Source: Cololabis saira (lineage: Eukaryota; Chordata; Actinopteri; Beloniformes; Belonidae). From it: 64,000 bases of DNA. Below are positions 41,615-52,769 of this stretch, in pieces. The DNA is taken from assembly GCF_033807715.1 (NCBI RefSeq), contig NC_084592.1:26201501-26265500 (forward strand). The letters are read 5' to 3'. Within the stretch, counting starts at the first letter, position 1, and every line of letters begins with the position of its first letter. Made by a program: the position numbers and the translations under genes. Under the pieces are notes generated by a model, which ran no database searches, was not told the DNA's origin, and saw only the letters and a program-made list of their open reading frames with translations.

Positions 41615-42514
41615 CAGAGGTGGACAGAGTACTCGACCCCAGTACTTGAGTAAGAGTACAAATACTACTGGTCAAAATTTACTCCGTTACAAGTAAAAGT
41701 AGCTCAGTCAAAATATTACTCGAGTAAGAGTAGAAAAGTACTTGCTTTTAAAGGTACTTAAGTATCCAAAAGTAAATGCTTTTAAATTGACTTTAAGTAA
41801 AACTAAGAGTAAGAGTAAGAGTAAATTTCTTATTTTCCACATCAGTAAATTACTATATTTTTTCTAAATTAATTTAAGGATCTTTTAACTCTTGTTTCTG
41901 AGAATCAACTCTTTGAAACCAGCTGCACTGATGTGCTGCTTTTAGAACCACAATGTTATATAAAACCTGCAGAAACACCAAAAACAAATCAAATGAATGG
42001 GATCATAAGAGGACAGCAGATGATGCAGAGTTTATTAACAATCATGAACTGAAACCAAATGAACCTGCACCATCCAACTAAGTCTGGATCCCCCTCAAAG
42101 ACCACTGCTTTACAAAAAACTACATCTCTGCTTTCAATAACTCAAATGCGGCTCTGTCTTGCCAAACACAGGCTACTTTGGCAGTATCGTTTTGAGGAGG
42201 CTTGACGTATTTCCGCTTTACGTACATCCCAGTGGAGAGCGTGCACTGTGATAGGTCTTCTCCTCCCAAAAACAGCTTGTGTCCAATAGGATTTTAGGGA
42301 AGAAGAAAAAAGAGCAGACCTGAAAGTAACGAGTACTTTTCAGCCTTCCTAGAAATTTACTCGAGTAAAAGTAAAAATATTTGTCTTGGAAATGTATTCA
42401 AGTAAGAGTAATAAGTACCAAAGAAATCTAATACTCAAGTAAAGTACAAATCCTCTGGATATGTACTTTTAGTACAGTACTCAAGTAAATTTACTCCGTT
42501 ACTGTCCACCACTG
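41615..42514. mobile_element. 900-bp hAT-type MITE (CAGAGGTGGACAGAGTACTC family)
   Basis: Starts CAGAGGTGGACAGAGTACTC and ends CCGTTACTGTCCACCACTG with the 8-bp duplication CTCTCTAC (41607-41614 and 42515-42522). Both ends hold long inverted AGTAC-rich stretches (AGTACTTGAGTAAGAGTA). Noncoding core. Confidence 0.9.
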
Positions 42515-42524
42515 CTCTCTACCA

Positions 42525-45500
42525 ACCCCTGGAGGGCCGTACACTGAGCTCAGGTCTCCTCCTTTACTTGTGGAGTGAGCAGACCGCAACTCTGTTAAAT
42601 AATAACGCTTGAGTGACCATATCCAGCCATTCAGAATAAGCAGGTTAGTAATATATCACTGATATGGCTTTTTTTTTGTGTGTGTGTTATTTGAAAAACA
42701 TCAAGTTTGTATGTCAGAGAAGTGGTTTAGGGTGTATTCATATTTGGCACGTTTGGTTCAACTACAGCAGTTTCACTGTTGTGTAGGTCACTTGAACATA
42801 CATGAACCCTACTACTCAACCCTTGGTCTCTCAAACAGACCAAACCAAAAAAACGAAGCGTTTCAGGCTGTGACCACAACTTTTCTATTACAGTTTGGTC
42901 CCTGTGACGTAGAAAGACGCCACACAAACCAGGACTTTTCACTGGTGAACTGAACTAAATGAATAATTTTCTGTTTTAGTTTTACTGAAAACGTGGCAGA
43001 AAGGAAAAACTCATAAAAGGAGAGCGCAGTGGCCATCTGGTTGAGGTCAAACTCCCACAGAGTGATGATCACAGTCGTGAGCGTGTCCACATGTGTGTGT
43101 GTGAGTGTCTTATTCACTCCTGCGCTCCAAATTAATGACCACAGCTGGGCGTTGAAAATTTCACACAAAGAGAAGGTCACCCTTTTACTAATTCTTCTGT
43201 TTTTACAAGTTTTCATCTCTCTCTGGACCTCTGCTTGCTTGGTCTACTTAAACTTTTGTATCACTTCTTAAAAAAAGTGTCTTCAAGAAACAGATTACAT
43301 ACAAGAGAGCAAAGCTCACCCTGTAAAGCTTAGTGGTGCAGACGATTCACCACCTCCATCGCTTTGCATCAATTAGCACTTCACCTCAAAGACCTTTGTG
43401 CTGATTGTGTGTGTTTTATAGAGGAGGGGAATGATGAGGCCCAGACAACTGTGCATACTCAATAAAATAATATATTTACCATGCTATTTAACTCCATTAC
43501 AACCCCTAATGATGCACTTTTGCTTTGCCATATAGTGAGTTTCCAGTAACACTACAATTGCTCAAAATCTAAATATCACAAAGAAAAACCTGTCATGGAA
43601 ACACCCAGAATTCAACAAAACTGCATTGCAAAATGTAGCAAAAATCATTTTAGGCTTTAATGAGTTGATTTTTCAGACGTGTCGATAGTCCAGTTTAGCG
43701 CAAGAGTGTGTTGGAAAAACCTTTTTTTAGCATTTGCACGTCTCCAGCATCACTGGATGTGGCGTTGTGTGTCATATGGCTATTTGAATGATCATCCACT
43801 GCCTTTGTTGTCTGATGATTATCTTCGTAACACTGATAGCAGTAGCCACATTGTATCAATTGGTCCCAAACTAAAGATGTTTCTTTCATCTTCTTCTTCT
43901 TCTTCTTTGTTATGAAGAGAATTCATGCAGGACGAGATTCTTGGAGAGTTGTACTCATTAAAGAAGTCTGATATTTCATTTGAACTAAGGTCATTTGCAA
44001 AACAACGTTCCATGGCAACACCCGTCCGCCAAATTTTACCCTTGAAAATTTAAAATATTGAGTACATGCCCTGTTTCAGATATGAATGCAAATGTTGGAT
44101 GTGATTTTTTTTTTCTATGAACATGTATCAGAGTAGATGTGACCTAAGACCTCCTTTTAAGTCTGGTGAGTTAAGGGATCAGATAAGGCAATGGGCAGGT
44201 CTGCCTCAGTGGGTGGCATTACTTCCTCCTCAGCAACACCACAGGCGAGGAGAGGAATACGTTATTCAAAAAGTACTGTTTGTTTGACAAAGTGTTGAAT
44301 GTTGTAATCTCAGTGACCCGACTACCGTGACCACCAGCCGCACTTTCTCACCCCGGTTGCCGCCGCAGATATTGACCTCATCTTTTAATAGATAGCTGCA
44401 TGTAGTGTTGCAACACGAGGTGTTGGAACGTGTACATGCACAGCAAACAAATGGAAGTGTCACAAATTCGTACAACCTGTACAAAGCAGAGAAGGCTGTG
44501 TTTTTCCTTGGACTTTGGAGAGATGAGAATCCTCCAATAGCGTTTTGTGAGTGTCAGGAGAGAGCTGGCATTGGCCAGGAGTATTGGTCCAGGACACTGG
44601 ATGAACATCAAACTGTGGCACATGCTTTTCTGGCAACCCCACAGAACCTGCTTTAGCCTCCTCAGACCTAGCGTACAACACATGTGTGGACATCACACGT
44701 TTTGTTGTCTGTGACATGAATAATTCATTTCTTAACGGGGCCCAAAGCAACAAGAAAGAAAATGACACCAGGTCCTAGGAGGTTCATGCCAAATGTTTCA
44801 AAATGTATCAGCACAGCTTTAAATTTGGTGGGAGAGTCCAACTAAGATTAAGGCCTGTAGTAACTCTGTGGTGCTTCATGGTGTGGATACAAAAATATTT
44901 CCTTTAGAAGTGTGTTTTCAGCACCTTGACATACTTTCCACATTACTTCACACTCATCATATAGTTTAACTCAGAGTAAACTACATATAAACTATTATGG
45001 ACTATTATGACTAGATGTTGTATGATACAAGACATCCACTTATGTACCAATTTCATGTCATTTGTATATAAGTTCGTACGATTCCACAGACAGTTGTGAG
45101 TCTTATTCAACATGTAATACTTATACGTACGTATATGTAAGTTTCACATAACATATAATTAACAAATGTGTTCCTCAGATAAATTGCTTATGCTTGTCGG
45201 ACCAACTTGGTGTGCCAACATGTCCTGGGAGCTGAATAATTCTTCTTAAGCTAAAATGTTTTCTTTCCACCTTGGCTGACTGTTTAAATAGTTGTTCAGG
45301 GTTGGCTTTAGGGCGGTAGCTCAAATATTCCCCACTTTAATTGAGCAAGCACAGTCCAAGCCATCAATTTGTATTTATTTTTCGTTGTGCATATCTCATC
45401 TTACTCTGCTGTGAATTCACTTGTCTGTCTGACCTATGGTTTTTCTCCAGCTGCAGCAGACTGCTGTTTGCTGTCCAAACAGTGTCCGACTGTTTGGACA

Positions 45501-46185
45501 CCCCGCTGGACTCGCCACAGCTGCTTGACTACTGCAGACTCTGTCCACAAACATGCACACAAACATATGGTGACAGACATGATGAAGTTCGCCCCATTTG
45601 ACCTGGTGTGGCTACTAACTGCTGGGTTTCACACCACACACAGTGGACTGTGAGGCCAGGAATCGACCACCAACTTCCTAGTCGGTGGGCAACTACTCGA
45701 CCTTCTGAGCTGCAGCTGCCCACAATTGAGCCAGTGTACGTCTCAGATTTGTTGAAAACTGTAAATAATTAACTGTAAAAACCTTTGCGCCATTTATTTT
45801 ACGTCCTGCACATGGAAGTTAAAGGGGAAACCATCATCTGGCTGTTTAAGGAATAATCCGATCATTCCCGAAGAGGACACATGAAGAGATGTAGTTTTAT
45901 TCCTAACCTCTGATCCCTCAAAGTATGTTTTTTGTCAAATAGCTTGTTCAATACCTGTGAAACAGATCAGATTATGTTTTGAGAAGTAGTTTCCTTTAAA
46001 ATCACAAAACCAGGAACATTCCATATGATTAACTTTAATAGCTTCCATTTTAAAGGATTAGATAGCTGTCCATCACCTCTGCTAATGGGCATTGTAGGCT
46101 GTAGCAAGGATGGACGAAAGACTGAGTACAGAGAACTGGCAGAGAACTTTTGTGGCATGGTGTGGGAACAATCATCTCATCTTGG
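42525..46185. other. unassigned sequence except a SINE fragment
   Basis: Short open frames only. A stretch at 44200-44660 is less AT-rich and has an 83-codon open frame, but no family was recognised. Confidence 0.5.
45580..45725 (-). repeat. tRNA-derived SINE fragment
   Basis: The minus strand begins GGCAGCTGCAGCTCAGAAGG (A-box-like), then TTGGTGGTCGATTCCTGG (B-box-like), as in common fish SINEs. Too diverged and long to be a tRNA gene. Confidence 0.65.
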
Positions 46186-46189
46186 ATGA

Positions 46190-46722
46190 TGAACAAGACA
46201 AACGAGATGATTGTGGATTTTGGGAGAGCCAGGATTAAGTGAAATAGTTTTTCCATCATGGGAGAAGTGGGTGTAATGGAGGAGTATAAATACCTCGGTG
46301 TTCACCTGGACAACAGACTGGACTGGAAATACATAACTAATGCTGCTTATAAGAAAGGACAGAGCAGACTTTACCTCTTGAGGAAGCTTAGGTCCTTCAG
46401 TGTTTGCAGCAAGATGTTAAACATCTTCTATAGGTCTGTTGTGGAGAGTACAATCTCTTCTGCAGTCATCTGTTGGGGGAGCAGCATCAGAGCCAGTGAC
46501 TTAAAGAAACTGAACAAACTGATAAAGAAGGCCAGCTCTGTTCTGGAGCATCTGGAGCTGAATGTGTGAAGGGGGATACTTCATAAAATGAAGAAGATCA
46601 TTGACAACCCTGAGCATCCTCTTCACAACATAGTGATTCAGCAACGGAGTGTCTTCCGTCAGAGGTTCTTCAGATCCGCTGCAGCACAGATCACTACAGC
46701 ACATCCTTCCTGCACCAGCAAT
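46190..46722 (+). pseudogene. non-LTR reverse transcriptase, 3' part, split by a MITE
   Basis: Reads YKYLGVHLDNRLDWKYITNA, SRLYLLRKLRSFSVCSKMLN and SSAVICWGSSIRASDLKKLN, typical of fish non-LTR polymerases. After the MITE 46723-47469 the 3' tail continues to about 47585 (TCAGAGATCAATAAAGACTT). Confidence 0.85.
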
Positions 46723-47469
46723 CAGTACTCGAGTTGAGGGGGGATGAGGGGGGATGACCTCCCCCCTAAAATAAAAACGGTCAAAATCATCCCCCCTGTA
46801 AAACTGCCATCCCCCCTTTCCATCCCATATGTCATTTCATCACTGAATGTGGTTTTACTGCTATTTCAACATTTAGAGTCATCACCAGAAAAATAACAGC
46901 AGAAAAATAACTTATTTGACAATTTTCACCTGTTTCAAGTAAATTTTCACTTTAAATAAGTAGGAAAATCTGCCAGTGGGACAAGATTTATCTTCTCATT
47001 ACAAGCAAAGGAATATTGTTCCACTGGCAGATTTTTCTACTTATTTCAAGTGAAAATCTACTTGAAACAGATGAAAATTGTTGTTTTTTCCAGTGATGAG
47101 TCTTGTGTAATGAGATTGTTTTTACTAAAATGAGACATTTTAACTAGAAATAAGACAAATATTCTTGTTAAGATTTTGAGTTTTTGCAGAGATCCATTTC
47201 ACTTATCCTGTGAAGGACAGAGTCATATTGATAAGTTCAGAAAACTGTTTTTTATTGTTGTGTTTTGATGTATTTGATGTAGGATATTTAAAGCTTACAG
47301 AAGGCTGCATTTAACTGCTGCTATGTCATTCCTGCAGTATTTCTGCAGGTGTTTTGGTCAGTGCTCTTATTTGTAATATATTATATTATTTGTAATCAGC
47401 AAAAATGATCTGTCCCCATATGATAAAATCCACCATCCCCCCTGAATTCTTTTTACAACTCGAGTACTG
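46723..47469. mobile_element. 747-bp hAT-type MITE with an internal long palindrome
   Basis: Perfect ends CAGTACTCGAGTTG and CAACTCGAGTACTG with the 8-bp duplication CCAGCAAT (46715-46722 and 47470-47477). Inside, 46919-46985 and 47020-47087 are inverted copies (for example AAAATCTGCCAGTGGGACAA against TTGTTCCACTGGCAGATTTT). It splits a retrotransposon reading frame tail. Confidence 0.9.
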
Positions 47470-47589
47470 CCAGCAATGACCCTCTAAAATGGCTCTTTAA
47501 AGAGACTGAAATCATTACGACTGCAACACTTAATTTCCCTTCAGAGATCAATAAAGACTTTTTTAATTTGAATTTTGAATTAGAATCAA

Positions 47590-49883
47590 TCCTAGTGCAA
47601 TCCTTCCAACGTCTGGGTCGTTTTCAACCTGGATTATGAAAAACTGCAGTTCCATGACTGACCACTGGGGACTGGGTCCAAAAAACGAGTCAATCTCCAT
47701 TGACTTCCATTAGACACCTACAAAACAAAACAGCTTTGTTTAAAACAACTCTCCTTTGCATTCAAAATTATTGAATCCTTGTTCAGGTAACATTAACGTG
47801 TTTTTCTTCACATTGAGACTTTTTAAAGCCTTCTTATGTCCTAATTTTATATTGTAAGTGGACAGGACGCATGCCCAAGGCTGAGAGTGTGAACGAGTCA
47901 AACTGCACACAAATGTTGTCATGAAAGACACTTCGTCTGATTCCCATATGAGCTACGGTCAGTCCAGACAAGTATATTCTTTGCATGGTTGTTGAGAAGG
48001 GACATTTTTTTTACAAAGAGGTGAGATAAGTCCTGGCTAACAAATTATGCGCCGGCAAATACATTTTCAATTCAAGTAGTGACATGTCAGCCTCTTGCAA
48101 TGCTAAAGCAAATGCTGCTTCTCTTCATGTTTAGTTTGTTCTCTTTGAATGTAGTTAGTGTGCTGTAAGATGACTCCATCAAGCTTAAAGGCTGCAAATA
48201 ACTTTAGCCCTAAAGCCTTTTCTGATATTTGGGATTTACTCACTTTTGTTACAACCATAGTAATAGCACCTTGAATAGGCTGAGGTTGAATTTCTAGTGG
48301 ATAGAGTGCGTCTGTCTAGCATTCATTCAGCTCTGAGCTTTGGAGGGACTGAGCTGTTTTGAATTGCTAAGTTGCTGCTGAATGAAACAAAGTAGTCCTT
48401 GCTGTGGTGACATATCGTGGAATAGTAAACAAGCTCATCCAGTTTTTCATTTTAGTCATATTGTGCTGAGTTGTGTCAATAAAAATACAACGATCCTTGT
48501 TGGCTCGAAATTACAGTTTGTTTTTTCTTGTCCCCGTCAGAAATCCAAAGGAAAATACTTTTCAATAGGCCGTATCACACCAAAGAGCTCTTCTGTCATC
48601 TCCTTTGGGTTGAACTTCTCCTCCTACTCCTTTTTCCTTCTCCCCCTTGCCCTCTTTGACCCTTTCTCTTTTTCCTGTCCCTTCCCCCACCGATGCCCAC
48701 CCCCACCTTCTTTTAATCCCAGTTAGGGGAGAATAACCAAATGCAGCGAGGCCTCCGTGCAGCAATACCATCTACCCCTCCCACACTGGGGTGCCTTTGG
48801 TCAGATTGATCTTCCTGCCACTTTTAATTACAGCTGCGTTGGCTGTGGTTGCACTCCATCCTCACAATGATGAGACAGTTCTGGAGCTACGCCTGACTGG
48901 CTGCAATCAAACGCTTTACCACCGGACCAAATAAGTACCTGTTTACTGTTTAAAACCCAAGAACCCATATGGGTTTTATGAAGTTGTACTTACTTATTTC
49001 TTTTTCTTTTTTCATGGTTTACTCACTGTGCTGCAGTGTTTACACGTCCCACACACAGTAAGTGGCTGTGTGTGAGGAGATGGAGAGAACTCAGCTTCAC
49101 AGCTGCACACTCAGGTAGTGGGTTCAAATCCTGGCCTGTGGCCCTGTGTCTTTCCCCTCCTCTATCCATCTTTTTCTGCCCTCTTAAATTCATGTCAACA
49201 AAAGCCACTAGTGCCACAAAACTATCGAGAAAGTGAAAATTTTTACCATTTCATTAAAAAAAAAAACAGTAGCTCAATTTGACACAAGCTGGAAAGGTAG
49301 GTAGCACTACAAAGAAATACAGGCTAGAATATCTTACAACTAATTTAGTTAATTGACAACAGGTCAGTGACATGACTGCGTACAAAAGGAGCATCACATT
49401 ACATTTAGCAGATGCTTATGTCCAGCACAACTTCCAACAAGACAGGAGCATCTCAGAGAGGCAGAGCTTCTTAGATGCCAAGTTAGATAGATTGATTCAG
49501 CAATCTGCAAACACGTTGTACAACTCGTGGGTCTATGTTTGACTATTTCATTTAATACGGTGCATAATATAAAAATATTCTGAGAAATTTGGGAAATCAA
49601 GTCTAATGATCTAACGATCTATCTGTGTTGTATTTATTTTTTGTTATTTTGTCTTTCCTTTTTTTTCTTTTCTTTTCTGTTCTTTTCTTTTCTTTTAATA
49701 TTTTTTTTTAATTTTTATAGGTTATATATGATATGATATTGTGAGGAAGGGACAGGACTAAATAAGCATTCTGCTTCCTCCTGTTCCCTCTCGAACACAT
49801 TGTTTTGCTGTGTGTTTTATTTTTAAATGAGACTGTTAAATTGTTTTGCTTTTTTTATATTTTGATGCTTTTAATTTGATTGG

Positions 49884-49947
<64 letters not shown>

Positions 49948-50480
49948 GCAAATTGATCTGATACTGGAACGGATTTCACTGGATAATTCTTACCTAATAC
50001 AGAAATGCATTGTACTGAGTTAGCAATTTATGTGTCATTAATTATTAAACATTGACTATTTAGATTACTGAAATATTTGTATATGCTCATGATGTATTCA
50101 GATTTTGTTTTTACATATGTTGTTAATGGGTTTATATGCTACTCCTAGGATTCAGGTTGTATCTGTTTCCCTCTTAAAATGCAGGAAAAACAAGCTACAA
50201 TGGCTTAGTTTTTTGTTTTAAAAGAAGAACAAAGCTAAAAACGTACGTAAATCTCACCAGAACAACTGATTTGATTATTTTGGGGGAAATCTCTGCCGTA
50301 ATTACTAACATATTTTTCTGCAGTGGGGAAATGAACACCAATCAAGACCGAGTCCTGTAGGAAAAGAGGAAAACAGACGCTGTGATTGGCTGAGACGCAC
50401 CGGCGGTTTCAAGGCGGCCCGCGGCCCGCCCGCTGGGACAGCTAGGGGGCGCCTGGAAACCGGCGGAGGCTGCGCCAGTC
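47590..50480. other. unassigned sequence upstream of the Frizzled-like gene
   Basis: Low-complexity T-rich runs and an AT repeat (49887-49944); GC content rises from about 50390 (GGCGGCCCGCGGCCCGCCCG), as in a promoter CpG-rich island just before the Frizzled-like gene. Confidence 0.5.
49887..49944 (+). repeat. (AT)n microsatellite
   Basis: Pure AT dinucleotides. Confidence 0.95.
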
Positions 50481-50488
50481 AGGCTGAT

Positions 50489-50579
50489 TTATGGTTCCGC
50501 GTTACACTAACGCAGATCCTACGCCGTAGGCTACGCGGCGACGCGCACCATACGCCGTCGATTTAACGCGGAACCATAA
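50489..50579. mobile_element. 91-bp foldback MITE upstream of the Frizzled-like gene
   Basis: Inverted ends TTATGGTTCCGCGTTA and TAACGCGGAACCATAA around a GC-rich core (CTACGCCGTAGGCTACGCGG). The same ATGGTTCTGCGTTAAATCG motif occurs inside the MITE at 28243-28270. It sits about 350 bp before the ATG and may be part of the promoter region. Confidence 0.8.
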
Positions 50580-51183
50580 TTCAGAGCTGCTGACTGTCAC
50601 CGTCTGGGAGGCGATCCTCTGCTCAAGTTTGGGTTATTTCTCTGTGGCCATAGTTTTGCTCTAAAGTATTAACTCTGAAACGTGGAGGATTGGACTTGAA
50701 GGGGTTTTTTCTCTGCTTTTCTTCTGGAGTGAGAGTGGACTGCTTGGAATCACAAAGGATATTAACAAGTCAAGGTGGATCTTTCTGCAAAACTGCAAAA
50801 GACAAGACGATTAAAGCCATTTAAAGTCAGCACTTGGACGACAAGTTAGGTATTAGAATTTTTTTTTGTGCAGATTTTCTCCTGATTTTCCACCTTTTTA
50901 AGTCTCTTTACCTGGATCAAAGCCCAACTATGGCTGTTTCCAGGTTATCCACTGACTTTCTGTTGCTGTGGCTGATGTGCTGTGTGGGACTGTATTTCAA
51001 ACCCACTTCTGCTCACCCTTTTAACAGTGCTGGTGGAAGATCCATCAGATCAGATCCTCTTTGCCAACCGATTTCCATCTCGCTTTGCACCGACATCGTC
51101 TACAACCATACCCTCATGCCAAACCTCCTGGGCCACACAAGCCAGGAGGAGGCTGGACGTGAGCTCCAACAGTTTGAGCCACT

Positions 51184-51546
51184 AGCCCCTTTCACACAGC
51201 CAGTTCGAGGCGGGAACGTTGCGCCTTTAAGCCGCCTCGCTGTTCTGTGTGAAAGTCACGGAGGCGGAATGGGGGGGCCAAGTGGCCCCACCAATAAGCC
51301 GGCAGCGGAGGTAGTCACAGAGCCGAAACGGGGTCTGTGTGAATGACACAGCCGGCATGCCGGGATGCCACTAGACGCTGACGCTGTCGTCACGCCTCTG
51401 ATTGCGGAACGCCGGCATGCTGTGTGAATTTACAGACGGGAGCGGCGTTATGCCGGCGTTGTATGGTTCTGTGTGAACCAACAAAGGCGGCGTATTGGCA
51501 GGACTTCTTTACACCAATATTGCGGAATCTCTGTGTGAAAGGGGCT
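51184..51546. mobile_element. 363-bp MITE inside the Frizzled CRD exon
   Basis: Perfect terminal inverted repeats AGCCCCTTTCACACAG and CTGTGTGAAAGGGGCT flank a GC-rich core. The 3-bp target duplication ACT (51181-51183 and 51547-51549) is recognisable because removing one copy and the element restores the codon order GAG CCA CTG CTT, matching the Frizzled reading. The superfamily is uncertain: a 3-bp duplication suggests a Harbinger-like element, but the target is not TWA. Confidence 0.88.
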
Positions 51547-52004
51547 ACTGCTTAAGACCCAGTGCTCTCCATATCTCACGTTCTTCTTCTGTGTCACGTA
51601 TGCTCCGGTCTGTACCGTGCTGAGCGAGGCCATACCCCCTTGTAGGCCGCTATGTGAGCTAGCAAAACAGGGGTGTGAATCTGCCATGGGTGAATTAGGC
51701 TTAAGGTGGCCTGAGAGGATGCGCTGTGACATTTTCCCAGAACGAGGTCTTCTCTGCGTCGACCATCCCCAAGCCAAAGTCCCCATCACTAACCCTGTCA
51801 CCGTGTCACCTCCCGTTATTGACCCCCCTGGGGAAAGCTCAAAGAACGCCAAAGACCACCAACCTAACAGAGAGAAGTCCGGCACAGAAACGGACCCTGG
51901 GACACTCAGCTCTAACCAGGAGATCTCTGCAAATGAAAAGTAAACCACATCTGAATCCAGCAGCCCAGACAACTCCTCATCTCCCGCAGGGGAAACCTCT
52001 AAAG

Positions 52005-52566
52005 CAGGGGTATTCAACTAGATTCGGCCGGGGGCTACATCTGCAAAAGGACTGTATGGAGAGGGCCGCACAATTTGAAAATGTGGGGGTTTTCAAAATG
52101 TATTTTGCACTCAAAGACGAAGACTTATGTAAATATAATACATTTGTATTATACATTTGAATATATCTAGTTTACATATGAATTATGTATTAATTGTCTC
52201 CAGATTTAGTAATTGTGAATGTTAAATATAATATTCAGATAAAGAAATATTATTTTGAATGCAAGTTCATTTTGAAACGCATTGTGCAAACTTCATGAAA
52301 TTGATATTGACCTACTTTTAATAAAACACGCCATAATGACAAAGCACCACTTTCCACCAAGATTTCCTTATTTGAATATTATATTAAGCATTGAGCACAA
52401 CCATTTTAGTCCATAGTAGCCAGTTATAAAAATATTATTAAAAAAAAAATATATATATATTTTTTTTTTTCAACAAACACAAATATTTTTGAAATATGAC
52501 CAGGGGCCACATAAAAGCTCCTGGCAGGCCGCATGTGGCCCGCGGGCCGCCAATTGAATATCCCTG
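52005..52566. mobile_element. 562-bp hAT-type MITE in the tail of the Frizzled-like gene
   Basis: The element begins CAGGGGTATTCAACTAGA and ends ATTGAATATCCCTG, with imperfect inverted ends, and is flanked by the exact 8-bp duplication CTCTAAAG (51997-52004 and 52567-52574). Ends starting CAGGG with an 8-bp duplication are typical of hAT elements. Its length plus the duplication (570 bp) is a multiple of three, but it carries stops. Confidence 0.9.
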
Positions 52567-52769
52567 CTCTAAAGCCACGCAGACCACTGTCATCCCCAGC
52601 AGAGAGACCTCCGACACCAGGACTAAAGCAGACACAAAGACACTGAGATCTCGCCAAAAAAGCCCTACAAATAAAAATACTGGACAGCCTGGAGGAAAAC
52701 AATTGAGTGCTTCACCGAAACTGAAAAAATGTATGCAGGGACGTATACTAGGGATAAAAATGTAATTCA

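Larger units (their letters stand above)
50930..52765 (+). pseudogene. Frizzled-type CRD gene (FZD1/2/7-like), interrupted by two MITEs
   Basis: The ATG at 50930 starts a signal-peptide-like segment ([17 protein letters not shown]), then a Frizzled cysteine-rich domain that binds Wnt palmitoleate in this family: [20 protein letters not shown] and [20 protein letters not shown] before the break, and [36 protein letters not shown] and [17 protein letters not shown] after it. All ten CRD cysteines are present across the two halves. A 363-bp MITE (51184-51546) splits the domain; as it stands translation stops at 51346. After the CRD comes a Ser/Thr/Lys-rich tail without cysteines, with a stop at 51941-51943; the same frame stays open for another 83 codons once the hAT insert at 52005-52566 is discounted, to 52765. 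There is no seven-transmembrane or netrin-like region, so this is either a secreted CRD-only relative or a decayed Frizzled. If the insertions are haplotype-specific, the gene may be intact elsewhere. Confidence 0.8.

Noticed and set aside
45655..45725. tRNA gene
   Set aside because: A and B boxes are recognisable but the cloverleaf is incomplete; better explained as a SINE head. The same holds for 41126-41190, 63272-63340 and a weaker candidate near 55080-55150.
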